DNA from: Proteobacteria bacterium UBA2363
GTDB lineage: Bacteria; Pseudomonadota; Gammaproteobacteria; Xanthomonadales; UBA2363
Direction: 5' to 3'
Length of the DNA: 64,000 nucleotides
Assembly: GCA_002344355.1 (NCBI GenBank)
Contig: DDTN01000046.1
Span: 180,524-244,523 of the forward strand
Shown: positions 54,215 through 64,000 of the stretch, in pieces
Numbering within the stretch: position 1 is the stretch's first letter
How the letters are laid out: every line of letters starts with the position of its first letter
Notes under the pieces: generated by a model
Seen by the model: the letters and a program-made list of their open reading frames with translations, nothing else
Database searches by the model: none
What the model was told of the DNA's origin: nothing
Made by a program: the position numbers and the translations under genes

Positions 54215-54853
54215 TTAAGCCTTGGCCGCCGGACGGACGACGACGTCGCCACCCGGCGCACCCGGCACCGAACCCTTGACCGCGATCAGACCACGCTCGA
54301 CGTCGACCTTGACGACCTCGAGACCCTGGGCGGACTGGTTCACGTGGCCCATGTGGCCGGACATCTTCTTGCCCTTGAACACGCGACCCGGCGTCTGGCG
54401 CTGGCCGATCGAACCCGGCGAGCGGTGGCTCAGCGAGTTGCCGTGGGTGGCGTCGCCCATGGTGAAGCCCCAGCGCTTGATCGTGCCCTGGAAGCCCTTG
54501 CCCTTGGTGACGCCGGCGACGTCGACCATCTGCCCGACCTGGAACAGGTCGCACTTGATCTCGCCGCCGACCTCGTAGCCGCCGACCGCATCGTCGGCCA
54601 CGCGGAACTCCCACAGGCCCCGGCCGGCCTCGACCTTGGCGCGGGCGTAGTGGCCGGCCAGCGGCTTGCTCACCAGCGCGGCGCGCTTGCTGCCGGCGGC
54701 GACCTGGATGGCGCTGTAGCCATCGGTCTCCTGGGTCTTCACCTGGACGATGCGGTTCGGGCTGGCCTCGATCAGGGTCACCGGGACCGAACGGCCATCT
54801 TCCGTGAACACGCGGCTCATACCGGCCTTGCGGCCAACAATTCCGACTCTCAT
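54215..54853 (-). CDS. rplC: 50S ribosomal protein L3
   Basis: 212 residues. Signature VTKGKGFQGTIKRWGFTMGDATHGNSLSHRSPGSIGQRQTPGRVFKGKKMSGHMG. The Gln that is N5-methylated by PrmB in E. coli lies in IGQRQTPG. Located 13 bases after rpsJ. Confidence 0.98.
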   Translation of the reverse strand: MRVGIVGRKAGMSRVFTEDGRSVPVTLIEASPNRIVQVKTQETDGYSAIQVAAGSKRAALVSKPLAGHYARAKVEAGRGLWEFRVADDAVGGYEVGGEIKCDLFQVGQMVDVAGVTKGKGFQGTIKRWGFTMGDATHGNSLSHRSPGSIGQRQTPGRVFKGKKMSGHMGHVNQSAQGLEVVKVDVERGLIAVKGSVPGAPGGDVVVRPAAKA

Positions 54854-54866
54854 GACTGCAATCCCG

Positions 54867-55178
54867 TCAGTACAGCTTGATCTGCACGTCCACGCCGGCG
54901 GCGAGGTCGAGCTTCATCAGCGCGTCGACGGTCTTGTCGTTGGGGTCGACGATGTCCATCACGCGCTTGTGCGTGCGCATCTCGTACTGGTCGCGCGCGT
55001 CCTTGTCGACGTGCGGCGACACCAGCACGGTGTAGCGCTCCTTCTTGGTCGGCAGCGGAATCGGACCGCGCACCTGGGCGCCCGTCCGCTTCGCCGTCTC
55101 GACGATTTCGCTGGCCGAACGGTCGATCAGGCGGTAATCGAACGCCTTCAACCTGATGCGGATCTTCTGCTGTGCCAT
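54867..55178 (-). CDS. rpsJ: 30S ribosomal protein S10 (NusE)
   Basis: 103 residues: MAQQKIRIRLKAFDYRLID, the extended loop GPIPLPTKKERYTVLVSPHVDKDARDQYEMRTHKRVMDI. Also a transcription antitermination factor. First gene of the S10 operon, 90 bases after tuf, which is the normal tufA-rpsJ neighbourhood. Confidence 0.98.
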   Translation of the reverse strand: MAQQKIRIRLKAFDYRLIDRSASEIVETAKRTGAQVRGPIPLPTKKERYTVLVSPHVDKDARDQYEMRTHKRVMDIVDPNDKTVDALMKLDLAAGVDVQIKLY

Positions 55179-55195
55179 GACCTGTTTTCCTGTCT

Positions 55196-55263
55196 GGAGC
55201 CCGGCTCGCCGGGCTCCTTCTGCACTGTTGCTAAGCGAACTGCGTTGTTCGGGACGTCCCGAA
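55196..55263 (-). promoter_or_regulatory. tuf-rpsJ intergenic region with two inverted repeats
   Basis: Between the tuf stop and the rpsJ start (90 bases) lie a 16-base perfect palindrome TTCGGGACGTCCCGAA (55248-55263) and a 9-bp-stem hairpin, GGAGCCCGG (55196-55204) and CCGGGCTCC (55209-55217), loop CTCG. No T-run follows, so full termination is doubtful; attenuation or L4-type leader control of the S10 operon is possible. I see no good sigma70 promoter here. Confidence 0.5.
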
Positions 55264-55268
55264 AGCGC

Positions 55269-56459
<1,191 letters not shown>

Positions 56460-56549
56460 GACTGCCTCTCGCTGACGTTAGCTTGTGTACTGGCGCTGTG
56501 TGGACATCCGCACTTGCCGGTGCGGGCCTTTGCGGCGGATCCGCGATTG

Positions 56550-56625
<76 letters not shown>

Positions 56626-56657
56626 GTCCTGATTGTCTGTCGCGCGGCGGGTCGCAA

Positions 56658-56731
<74 letters not shown>

Positions 56732-56744
56732 TGCGACGGGTTCC

Positions 56745-56830
56745 TGGTGGAGGGAGGTGGATTCGAACCACCGAAGGCGTAAGCCAGCAGATTTACAGTC
56801 TGCCCCCGTTGGCCGCTTGGGTATCCCTCC
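56745..56830 (-). tRNA. tRNA-Tyr(GTA)
   Basis: 86 nt including encoded CCA, with the long class II variable arm expected of bacterial tRNA-Tyr. Acceptor GGAGGGA with TCCCTCC; anticodon loop CTGTAAA, anticodon GTA; T-loop GGTTCGAATCC. First transcribed gene of the operon. Confidence 0.97.
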
Positions 56831-56844
56831 ATTGGGAGCCGCGC

Positions 56845-56874
56845 ATTCTCGCCGCAAGCCCCGGGCCATGTCAA
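56845..56874 (-). promoter_or_regulatory. Strong stable-RNA promoter of the tRNA-tuf operon
   Basis: Minus strand: perfect -35 TTGACA (56874-56869), 18-base spacer, -10 GAGAAT (56850-56845, 4/6), then a GC-rich discriminator GCGCGGC. A consensus -35 with a GC discriminator is typical of stringently controlled tRNA/rRNA promoters. The predicted start is near 56838, just before tRNA-Tyr. Confidence 0.75.
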
Positions 56875-56984
56875 CGCCCGCACCTGGTGCGACGGCGCCG
56901 GCCGGCGCCGGGCTGGCCGCCGGGCGGCGCGATTGGCGATAATCCGCGGCCCGCCTGCGCCTGCCCGGTGCCCGACCCGACCCG

Positions 56985-59900
56985 ATGACCCCTGTCGCCG
57001 CCCAGACCGTCCGCTGGGGCCCGAACGCCGCCGCCCTGGCCCCCGGCGAACTGGCCTGGCCGGACCTGGATCCTCCCGGCCGCCCGGGCGACTGGTCGCG
57101 CCTGCTCGAACGCCTGGCCGGCCTGGACGGCACCGGGCCCGTGCTGCTGGTGCGCGCCGGCCTGGTGCTGCCGGCGGCTGCCGTGGAGCGGCTGCTGCGC
57201 GCCGATGCCGACGTCGCCGCCGCCGCCGGCACCGAGCCCTGGCTGTCGCCGCTGCCGCCCGGCACCCGCCTGCCCGCGCCGCTGCCCGCCGCCCTCCTGG
57301 ACCGCGCCCTCGCCTGGCTCGGCCAGGGCCGCACCCTGGCCCTGCCCGGCCCGGCCATCGCCGCGGCACTGTGGCGCGCAGGCGCGGCCGCCCGCCTGCT
57401 GGCCGCCGGTTGGCAACCCGGAGCCGTCCTGCCGGCCGGCTTCGCCTGCCGGGTCGCCGACAACGTCCTGGCGCTCGATCCGGACCAGGACCTGGCCGGG
57501 CCACCGCCCTGGCCGGCGGATGCCGTGCCGCCGCCGGCCGACGCGCTGGATGCCGTACGTGCCGGCTGGCCGCTGGCGTCCGATGGCCGGGCCCGGTTGC
57601 CGGCGGTGCCGGCGGTTCCGGTCGCCGGCGTCGACCCGGTGCCGGTGGTCCTGCACCTGTGCCACGGCTGGGGCGGCGGCAGCGCGCGCTTCATCGCCGA
57701 TCTCGCCGGCGCCGACACCGGCCGCGCCCACCTGCTGCTGGAGGCGCACGGGGCGACCGAGCGCGCGCGCTTCGGCGAATGGCTGGAGCTGCGGCCGGCG
57801 GCCGCGCCCGACCTGCTCCTGGAGCGCTTCGAGCTGGTCCCGGCGATCGCCGCCAGCAGCGACGGCCATGCCCTGCACGCCCAGGCGCTCGCCGCCGTCC
57901 GGGCGCGCTGGCCGGTCTCGGCGCTGATGGTGTCCTCGCTGATCGGCCACGACCTGGCCGCGCTGGACTGCGGGCTGCCCTGCCTGGTGGTGTGCCACGA
58001 CTACTACCCGCTGTGGCCGGAGCTGCACTGCGACTTCGGCGCCCCCGGCCGCCGCTTCGACCGCGCCGAGCTGGAGCGCGACCTGGCGCGCACCCCGCCG
58101 ACCCTGTTCGGCAGCCGCGATGCCGGCCAGTGGTGGGCGCTGCGCCAGGCCTTCGTCGCCCGCCTGCTGTCGGCGCGGCCGACGATGGTGGCGCCGACCG
58201 CCCAGGTCCGCGACAACTGGTTGCGCATCGAGCCGGTGCTGGCGGCGCTGGACTGGCAGGTGGTCGGCCACGGCATCGCGCCCTGGCGACGGCCGGTCGA
58301 ACCGGCGCCGGTGCCGGCGCGCGGCGGCGACCAGCCGCTGCGGGTCCTGGTGCCCGGCCGGATCGGCGGCGGCAAGGGCATCGAGCTGCTGGCGCCGCTG
58401 GCGCGCAGCCTGCCGGACGGCGTCGAGCTGGTCCTGGTCGGCGCCGGCGACGCGGGCGCGGCGCTGTGCGGACTGCCACGGGTGCACCTGCTGTCCGACT
58501 ACCACCGCGACGACCTGCCGGCGCTGGTCGCCGCCCTGGCGCCCGACCTCGCCCTGCTGCCGGCCTCGGTCGCGGAGACCTTCGGCTACCTGCTCAGCGA
58601 ACTGCGCGACCTCGGCCTGCCGGTGCTGGCGACCGCCATCGGCGCCTACCGCGAACGCATCAGCGACGGCGTCGACGGCCTGCTGGCGGAACCCGATCCG
58701 GTCGCCCTGGCGCAACGCCTGGCGACCCTGCGCGACGACCGCTCGCCGCTGGCGGCGCTGCGCCAGCGCCTGGCCGGGCTGCCGCACCGGGACGCCCGTG
58801 CGATGGCGGCCGACTACGCGGCGCTGCTGCCGAGGGCGGCGGTGGCCCTGAGCGGGCCGGTGCCCGACCACGTCCATCCCGCGCAGATGGACCACCTGCG
58901 GCGCCGGGCGCTGGAAGCCGAGGCCGACCGCCGGACCCTGCGCGACCGCGTCGGGGCGCAGCAGGCCGAACTGGACCGGCGCGCCGCCTGGGGCTTCCAG
59001 CTCGATCGGCAGGTGCGCGAGCAGATGGCCCTGATCGCCCGGCAGCAGGCCGAACTGGCGACCCTGCCCGGCCTGCGCGCCGAGATCGCCCAGCTGCTGG
59101 AGGACCGCGCCGTGCTGCAGGCCCGGTCCGACGAACTCGAGCGCGTGCACCGCAGCCGCTCATGGCGCCTGATGGGCCCGGCCCGGCGCGTGGCGCGCCT
59201 GCTGCGCGCGCGCCGCGACCGGCTCGCCTACCGCCTGCTGCGCCTGCGCGGCCTGCTGCGCAGGGCGCGCCTCAGCCTGGCCGCGCGCGGCCTGGCCGGC
59301 AGCCTGCGTCACCTGCGCCAGCGCCAGGGCGCCGGCGGTCCGGCCCGGGCGGCGGCGTTGCAGGTCCCGGTGCCGACCTCGACGGTGCCGCCGGCGCGCC
59401 TGCCGACCTCGGGACAGCCGCTGGTGTCGATCGTCATTCCGGTGCACGGCAAGCTGGCCTACACCTGCGCCTGCCTGGCGTCCCTGGCCGAGCACGCCGG
59501 CACCACGCCGTTCGAGGCGATCGTGGTCGACGATGCCTCGCCGGACGACAGCGCCGCGGTGCTCGGCCGGGTCGAGGGCCTGCGCCTGCTGCGCAACGAG
59601 CGCAACCTCGGCTTCGTCGGCAGCTGCAATGCCGGCGCCGCGGCCGCACGGGGCCGCTGGCTGCTGTTCCTCAACAACGACACCACCGTCACCCCGGGCT
59701 GGCTGGAGACCCTGCTGGCCACCTTCGAGGAGTTTCCCGAGGCCGGCCTGGTCGGCGCCCGCCTGGTCTACCCGGACGGCCGCCTCCAGGAGTCCGGCGG
59801 CCTGGTGTTCGCCGACGGGTCCGGCTGGAACTACGGGCGCTTCGGCGATCCGGCCGACCCGCGCTACGGCTGGGCCCGGGCCACCGACTACTGCTCCGGC

Positions 59901-61298
59901 GCCGCGATCGTGCTCGAAAGGGCGCTGTTCGAACGGCTCGGCGGCTTCGACGAGCGCTACGCCCCGGCCTACTACGAGGACACCGACCTGGCGTTCAAGG
60001 TGCGCGCCAGCGGCCGCGCCGTCGTCGTCCAGCCGGCCGCGACCGTGGTCCACCACGAGGGCGTGACCGCCGGCACCGACACCGGCAGCGGCGTCAAGCG
60101 CCACCAGGTGACCAACCAGGCCACCTTCGCGGAACGCTGGCGCGACGCGCTGGCGCGGCAGCCGGCGCCGGGCGGCGACGTCGATGCGCTGGTCCGCGCC
60201 GGCGCCCGCGGCCGCGTCCTGGTGGTCGATGCCACGACGCCGGAACCCGACCAGGACTCCGGCTCGGTGCGCCTGGTGAACCTGCTGCGGCTGCTGCGCC
60301 GCTCCGGCCGCCATGTCACCTTCATGGCGGACAACCGCGCCTGGGTGCCGGGGTACACGCAACGGCTGCAGGCGATCGGCATCGAGGTCCTCTACCAGCC
60401 CTGGCTGGACGACCCGGTCGACTGGCTGCGCCGGCACGGACCGGGCCTGGACGCCGTGATCGTCTGCCGCCACTACGTCGCCGCGCCCTGGCTGCACCTG
60501 GTCCGCCGCTACGCGCCCCGGGCGCGCTTCGTGTTCGACACCGTCGACCTGCACTACCTGCGCGAGCAGCGTGCCGCGGAGCTGTCCGGCAGCGCCGAGA
60601 TCGCCCGCCAGGCGGCCACCACCCGCGCCCAGGAACTGCGTCTGGTGCGCTCCGCCGACGTCACCGTGGTGGTCAGCGCCGCCGAGCGCGCGCTGCTGGC
60701 GGTCGACGCCCCCGGCGCGCGCGTCGAGGTGCTGTCCAACATCCACCCGGTGCACGGCTGCCGCACGCCCTGGGCGGAGCGGCAGGACCTTTGGTTCGTC
60801 GGCGGCTTCCAGCATCCGCCCAATGTCGATGCCGTGACCTGGTTCGTGGCCGAGGTGTTCCCGGCGATCCGCGCCAGGCTGCCCGGGGTCCGCTTCCATG
60901 TCGTCGGCAGCAAGATGCCGGCGGCGATCCGTGCCCTGGCCGGCGACGGCGTCGAGGTCCACGGCCATGTCGCCGACCTCGATCCGTTCCTGGACGGCTG
61001 CCGGATCGCCGTGGCGCCGCTGCGCTACGGTGCCGGCGTCAAGGGCAAGGTCAACATGAGCATGAGCTGCGGCCAGCCGGTGGTGGCGACGCCGATGGCG
61101 GTCGAGGGCATGCACCTGGTCGACGGCAGCGAGGCCCTGGTCGCCGGGACCGCCGCGGATTTCGCCGACGCCGTGGTCCGCCTGTACCAGGACCAGGCGC
61201 TCTGGCAGCGCCTGTCCGCGGCGGGCCTGGACAACGTCCGGCGGCACTTCTCGTTCGAGGCGGCGCAGGCCGCCCTGGAGCAGGTGCTGGCCGGTTGA
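56985..61298 (+). CDS. Three-domain glycosyltransferase (GT4-like, GT2, GT4)
   Basis: A 1437-residue cytoplasmic protein with no signal. Residues about 1-200 are unrecognised; about 210-600 a GT4-type fold with VLVPGRIGGGKGIELLAPL and the donor-site E-x7-E-like region (SVAETFGYLLSELRD). About 630-725 is a coiled coil of Glu/Gln/Arg heptads followed by a basic segment. About 810-1060 is a GT2 domain (VSIVIPVHGKLAYTCACL, VDDASPDDS, NNDTTVTPGW, YYEDTDLAFKVRASG). About 1075-1437 is a second GT4-like domain (DQDSGSVRLVNLLRLL, GGFQHPPNVDAV, APLRYGAGVKGKV). Such fusions build O-antigen or other surface glycans. It stands alone, without neighbouring polysaccharide genes. Confidence 0.85.
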   Translation: MTPVAAQTVRWGPNAAALAPGELAWPDLDPPGRPGDWSRLLERLAGLDGTGPVLLVRAGLVLPAAAVERLLRADADVAAAAGTEPWLSPLPPGTRLPAPLPAALLDRALAWLGQGRTLALPGPAIAAALWRAGAAARLLAAGWQPGAVLPAGFACRVADNVLALDPDQDLAGPPPWPADAVPPPADALDAVRAGWPLASDGRARLPAVPAVPVAGVDPVPVVLHLCHGWGGGSARFIADLAGADTGRAHLLLEAHGATERARFGEWLELRPAAAPDLLLERFELVPAIAASSDGHALHAQALAAVRARWPVSALMVSSLIGHDLAALDCGLPCLVVCHDYYPLWPELHCDFGAPGRRFDRAELERDLARTPPTLFGSRDAGQWWALRQAFVARLLSARPTMVAPTAQVRDNWLRIEPVLAALDWQVVGHGIAPWRRPVEPAPVPARGGDQPLRVLVPGRIGGGKGIELLAPLARSLPDGVELVLVGAGDAGAALCGLPRVHLLSDYHRDDLPALVAALAPDLALLPASVAETFGYLLSELRDLGLPVLATAIGAYRERISDGVDGLLAEPDPVALAQRLATLRDDRSPLAALRQRLAGLPHRDARAMAADYAALLPRAAVALSGPVPDHVHPAQMDHLRRRALEAEADRRTLRDRVGAQQAELDRRAAWGFQLDRQVREQMALIARQQAELATLPGLRAEIAQLLEDRAVLQARSDELERVHRSRSWRLMGPARRVARLLRARRDRLAYRLLRLRGLLRRARLSLAARGLAGSLRHLRQRQGAGGPARAAALQVPVPTSTVPPARLPTSGQPLVSIVIPVHGKLAYTCACLASLAEHAGTTPFEAIVVDDASPDDSAAVLGRVEGLRLLRNERNLGFVGSCNAGAAAARGRWLLFLNNDTTVTPGWLETLLATFEEFPEAGLVGARLVYPDGRLQESGGLVFADGSGWNYGRFGDPADPRYGWARATDYCSGAAIVLERALFERLGGFDERYAPAYYEDTDLAFKVRASGRAVVVQPAATVVHHEGVTAGTDTGSGVKRHQVTNQATFAERWRDALARQPAPGGDVDALVRAGARGRVLVVDATTPEPDQDSGSVRLVNLLRLLRRSGRHVTFMADNRAWVPGYTQRLQAIGIEVLYQPWLDDPVDWLRRHGPGLDAVIVCRHYVAAPWLHLVRRYAPRARFVFDTVDLHYLREQRAAELSGSAEIARQAATTRAQELRLVRSADVTVVVSAAERALLAVDAPGARVEVLSNIHPVHGCRTPWAERQDLWFVGGFQHPPNVDAVTWFVAEVFPAIRARLPGVRFHVVGSKMPAAIRALAGDGVEVHGHVADLDPFLDGCRIAVAPLRYGAGVKGKVNMSMSCGQPVVATPMAVEGMHLVDGSEALVAGTAADFADAVVRLYQDQALWQRLSAAGLDNVRRHFSFEAAQAALEQVLAG

Positions 61299-61324
61299 CC
61301 GCGGCCGCCCGCATGCGGCCGCGG
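61299..61324 (+). terminator. Perfect 10-bp-stem hairpin right after the glycosyltransferase gene
   Basis: Arms CCGCGGCCGC (61299-61308) and GCGGCCGCGG (61315-61324), loop CCGCAT, starting at the first base after the stop codon. No T-run. Probably the terminator of the glycosyltransferase transcript, facing the convergent DUF1501 gene. Confidence 0.55.
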
Positions 61325-61407
61325 CGCCCCGCTGCTGGCGCCCCGACCGGCCCGGGTCGCGCCGCCGGCCGGCACGGGCGCGCCGGCCGGACTGCGCGAT
61401 CCCGGGT

Positions 61408-62859
61408 TCAGGTCATGAACCCGAGGTCGCTGCTGGCGAAATTCGGCAGGTTCGGGAAGATCGTGTTGAGGTCGCTGCCCGCGGTCACGCCCATCCAGCG
61501 CGCCAGGGTGGCGCCCATCTGCTCGACCGAGAGCGCCGGGATGGTCTGGCCGCGGCTGAGGCTGATCGGACCGTTCAGGGTCTGGTCCGGCCAGGGGCCG
61601 TACAGGCGGCCGCCGTTGACCTGGCCGCCGAGCACGAACTGCACGCCGCCCCAGGCATGGTCGGAGCCGTTGCCGTTGGAGTTCAGCGTGCGCGCGAACT
61701 CGCTCATGGTGAACAGGGTCACCTCGTCCTGCGCCCCGAGCTCGCCCATCGCCGCCCAGAACGCCGCCATCGCCGCCGAGACCCGGCCCAGCAGGTTGGC
61801 ATGGTTGCCGGCGAAGTTGGCGTTCATCAGGTTGTCGTGCAGGTCGAATCCGCCCATGCGCACGTAGAACACCTGGCGCCGGTGCTGGATGCCGAGGTCG
61901 CTCTCCCGCGAGATCTTGATCATGCGGGCGACCATGCGCAGCTGGTCGGCCAGGTTGTTGTTGCCCGGGAAGGTGGTGGTCAGGCTGCCGTTGGGGCCGT
62001 CCAGGGCGGTCTTGACCGCGTCCTGGAGCTCGCGGGCACGACCCAGGGTGGCGGCGTACTCGGCCTGGAAGGCGTTGTCGTAGGTCTGCGCCAGCAGCAG
62101 CTCCATGGCGGCGGTGCGCTGGCTGTTGAAGCCGCTGCAGCTGGCGCCGGGGTTGCACACGCCGCTCAGGTTGGCGACGCCGCCGGTGCCCATCTGGTAG
62201 GGGATGGTCTGCTGGCCGACCTGGAAGCGGTTGCTGCCGGCGATGGAGATGCACGGCGACAGCGGCTGGTAGATGTTCTGGCCGCGCACCCGGTCCGCCA
62301 CCTGGCCTCCCCAGCCGAGCGCCGAGGTGCCGGCGCGCCCGTACTGCCACTGGTTCTCCTGGTCGTTGTGCGAGTAGAGCTGGGGCGGCCGCAGCGCGCT
62401 GTTGGCGGTGTACTCGGCCTTGGTGATCGGCCGGCGCAGGGTGCCGATGTTGGAAAGGATCGCCAGCCGGCCCTGGTCGAACAGGGGCTTGAGCCCCGTC
62501 ATCGCAGGGTGCAGGCCGTACGGCAGGCTGCTGCCGGCATCGGTGATCGGCAGCACCTGGCCGAGGTCCAGGGCGAGCCCGGCCGGGTTGCTGGTGGCGT
62601 TGTAGACGCCGCCGCGGGCCGCCGCATAGACGTCGAAGCGCGCCTGGTCGCGCGGCACCACCATGTTCCAGGAATCGTTGCCGCCGGCCAGGTACAGGCA
62701 GACCAGGGCGCGGTAGCCGGGCACCGTGCCACGGGGCGCCTGCGCCAGGGCGGTGCCGAGCATGCCCAGCTGCGGCAGGAAGGCGGCGCCCCCGGCGGCG
62801 CAGACGCTGCCGGCGAGCTGGCGGATGAAGGCGCGGCGGGACTTTCTCGAGTCGGTCAT
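61408..62859 (-). CDS. DUF1501 protein with Tat signal
   Basis: A 483-residue exported protein. N-terminus SRKSRRAFIRQL is a twin-arginine motif, followed by a hydrophobic stretch ending near ALAQA. The body has the sulfatase-like DUF1501 features: LVCLYLAGGNDSWNMVVPRDQ, LHPAMTGLKPLFDQGRLAILSNIGTL, MSEFARTLNSNGNGSDHAWGG. Function unknown; DUF1501 and DUF1800 proteins are regularly encoded together. Starts 10 bases after the DUF1800 stop. Confidence 0.88.
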   Translation of the reverse strand: MTDSRKSRRAFIRQLAGSVCAAGGAAFLPQLGMLGTALAQAPRGTVPGYRALVCLYLAGGNDSWNMVVPRDQARFDVYAAARGGVYNATSNPAGLALDLGQVLPITDAGSSLPYGLHPAMTGLKPLFDQGRLAILSNIGTLRRPITKAEYTANSALRPPQLYSHNDQENQWQYGRAGTSALGWGGQVADRVRGQNIYQPLSPCISIAGSNRFQVGQQTIPYQMGTGGVANLSGVCNPGASCSGFNSQRTAAMELLLAQTYDNAFQAEYAATLGRARELQDAVKTALDGPNGSLTTTFPGNNNLADQLRMVARMIKISRESDLGIQHRRQVFYVRMGGFDLHDNLMNANFAGNHANLLGRVSAAMAAFWAAMGELGAQDEVTLFTMSEFARTLNSNGNGSDHAWGGVQFVLGGQVNGGRLYGPWPDQTLNGPISLSRGQTIPALSVEQMGATLARWMGVTAGSDLNTIFPNLPNFASSDLGFMT

Positions 62860-62869
62860 GGCGGGCTCC

Positions 62870-64000
62870 TCAGCGCTGCACCGCGTATTCGGGGGACATC
62901 GCCACCAGGTAGACCAGGGAACGCGCCTTCTCGTTGGCGCTGGCCCCGGTCATGAAGGTGAGCATGTTGACCAGGGTCGAGCGCATCGCCGGCGACATCG
63001 CACCGTAGGTCATGCGCAGGTCGGCTTCGGCGACCATGGCGGCCGGGTTGTTGGCCTGGGCGAGCAGCGGGTCCAGGTTCAGCAGGGGCCGGTCGGCCGG
63101 CGGGTTGGTCATCCCGACCCAGCTGTTCCAGCTGTAGGTGTACAGGCTGTTGGTCACCGAGAACACCGTGCCCTCGTGGATGACCTGGAATTCCGGCGCG
63201 TACAGGCCGGCCGCGGCCAGCGGCCCGGGCGGCTGGAAGTCCGGCTCCCAGAAGTTGAAGACGGTCGGCGCGCCGAGCGGGCGCTGGCCGTAGTTGCCGA
63301 GGGTCGCGGCGGTGCTGGTCAGGCCCATCGGCACGTCGCCGAACTGGTTGGCGGCCGGCGACTGCGCGTCCCAGGCGCGCCACAGGGCGGTCAGCCGGAG
63401 CAGCGGTTCGCGGGCCTTGCCGTAGCCTGCGCCCGGCGCCGGGGTGCGCGCCTCGGCGTCGAGCAGGATGGCGCGGGCGACGGCGCCCAGGTCGCCGCGC
63501 TCGCCCGATCCGTTGTTCTCGAACACCTGGGCGACCCGCTGGATGTAGGCCGGCGACGGATTGCTGGTGACCAGGCGCTGGATCAGCTGGCGCGAGACGA
63601 AGGGGGCGACGTTGGGGTGGTTGAAGATGATGTCCAGCGCCAGGTTGGCATCGCGGACCTCGCGCCGGTTGCCGTCGCCGGGCCGCGGCGGCGCGCAGAT
63701 CACGTGGCCGGGATCGCCGTTGGCCTGCGCCGGCGTCGCCGGGATGGTATTGGCCAGGAAGGTCTTGGCGCCGAGGTCGTGCTCGCCCGGGATGCAGTTC
63801 ATCGGCAGGTAGTTGTTGGTGCCGTTGCTGATCGTGGTCGAGTTGAAGTAGTTGAAGCCGGTGAACACCCGGGCCAGGTTGGTGATGTCGTCCTGGTTGT
63901 AGGTCGGCAGCGGCTGGCCGCCACCCAGCACCGGGCTGAAGTCGAGGTTGCGCTCGACCAGGCCGATGCTGAACAGCTGCATGATCTCGCGGGCGTAGTT
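62870..64000 (-). CDS. DUF1800 protein (N-terminal part outside window)
   Basis: The last 377 residues of a DUF1800-family protein; the frame is open through base 64000. Motifs: NYAREIMQLFSIGL at the window edge, TNLARVFTGFNYF, HEDLGAKTFL-type EHDLGAKTFLANTIPA, NLALDIIFNHPNVAPFVSRQLIQRLVTSNPSPAYIQRV, and the C-terminal EKARSLVYLVAMSPEY. Its partner DUF1501 follows directly. Role unknown, presumably periplasmic or surface. Confidence 0.88.
   Translation of the reverse strand, partial: NYAREIMQLFSIGLVERNLDFSPVLGGGQPLPTYNQDDITNLARVFTGFNYFNSTTISNGTNNYLPMNCIPGEHDLGAKTFLANTIPATPAQANGDPGHVICAPPRPGDGNRREVRDANLALDIIFNHPNVAPFVSRQLIQRLVTSNPSPAYIQRVAQVFENNGSGERGDLGAVARAILLDAEARTPAPGAGYGKAREPLLRLTALWRAWDAQSPAANQFGDVPMGLTSTAATLGNYGQRPLGAPTVFNFWEPDFQPPGPLAAAGLYAPEFQVIHEGTVFSVTNSLYTYSWNSWVGMTNPPADRPLLNLDPLLAQANNPAAMVAEADLRMTYGAMSPAMRSTLVNMLTFMTGASANEKARSLVYLVAMSPEYAVQR

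Overview
The window is a very GC-rich bacterial chromosome segment with dense operons. Gene content fits a gammaproteobacterium of the Lysobacterales (Xanthomonadales) type: efp diverging from epmB, lptD-surA-pdxA-rsmA in a row, a FimX-like c-di-GMP receptor, a plant-type (class II) DAHP synthase, a squalene-synthase-like gene behind mtaD-ubiG-gph, and the tyr-gly-thr tRNA/tuf operon. The family cannot be fixed from the sequence alone.

Layout. 1-2506: end of a DsbD/ScsB-type thiol:disulfide transporter translationally coupled to a redoxin lipoprotein. 2507-6415: an accessory stretch on the minus strand with a small membrane protein, a class C-type serine hydrolase, an APH(3')-type aminoglycoside phosphotransferase and two small integron gene cassettes. 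One clear attC site (5811-5870), a second core site (6409-6415) and a truncated attC behind the aph gene mark a small cassette cluster with no integrase beside it. 6529-8732: a short c-type cytochrome-domain protein, a His-rich MerC-family protein with a Zur-box-like palindrome at its start, and FolE2, together suggesting a zinc-limitation module. 8733-9807: no gene, but a hexanucleotide repeat and four strong hairpins. 9808-13817: a 1050-residue exported beta-propeller protein and a LolA-like exported protein. 14005-17532: mtaD, ubiG, gph and a squalene/phytoene-synthase-like gene, overlapping by four bases at each junction.

17656-31832: EF-P and its lysylation enzyme EpmB (divergent), the FimX-like regulator, MsrB, outer-membrane biogenesis genes lptD and surA, pdxA, rsmA, an RlmI-like rRNA methyltransferase, a secreted beta-helix protein, a small membrane protein and a glutathione S-transferase. 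31959-37380 (minus strand): prpC, prpB and mdh (methylcitrate cycle/TCA), a membrane-anchored glutaredoxin, an aspartate-type aminotransferase and a cyclophilin. Then typA/bipA, class II DAHP synthase and dsbB.

41509-56830 (minus strand): the full S10, spc and alpha ribosomal operons from rpsJ to rplQ, without rpmJ. Upstream of rpsJ lies tuf and then tRNA-Thr, tRNA-Gly and tRNA-Tyr behind a strong stable-RNA promoter. The block normally lying between the two tuf copies (tRNA-Trp, secE, nusG, rplKAJL, rpoBC, rpsLG, fusA) is absent, so this looks like a tufB/tufA fusion junction. 56985-64000: a 1437-residue three-domain glycosyltransferase on the plus strand, then a DUF1800-DUF1501 pair on the minus strand, with the DUF1800 gene running off the window end.
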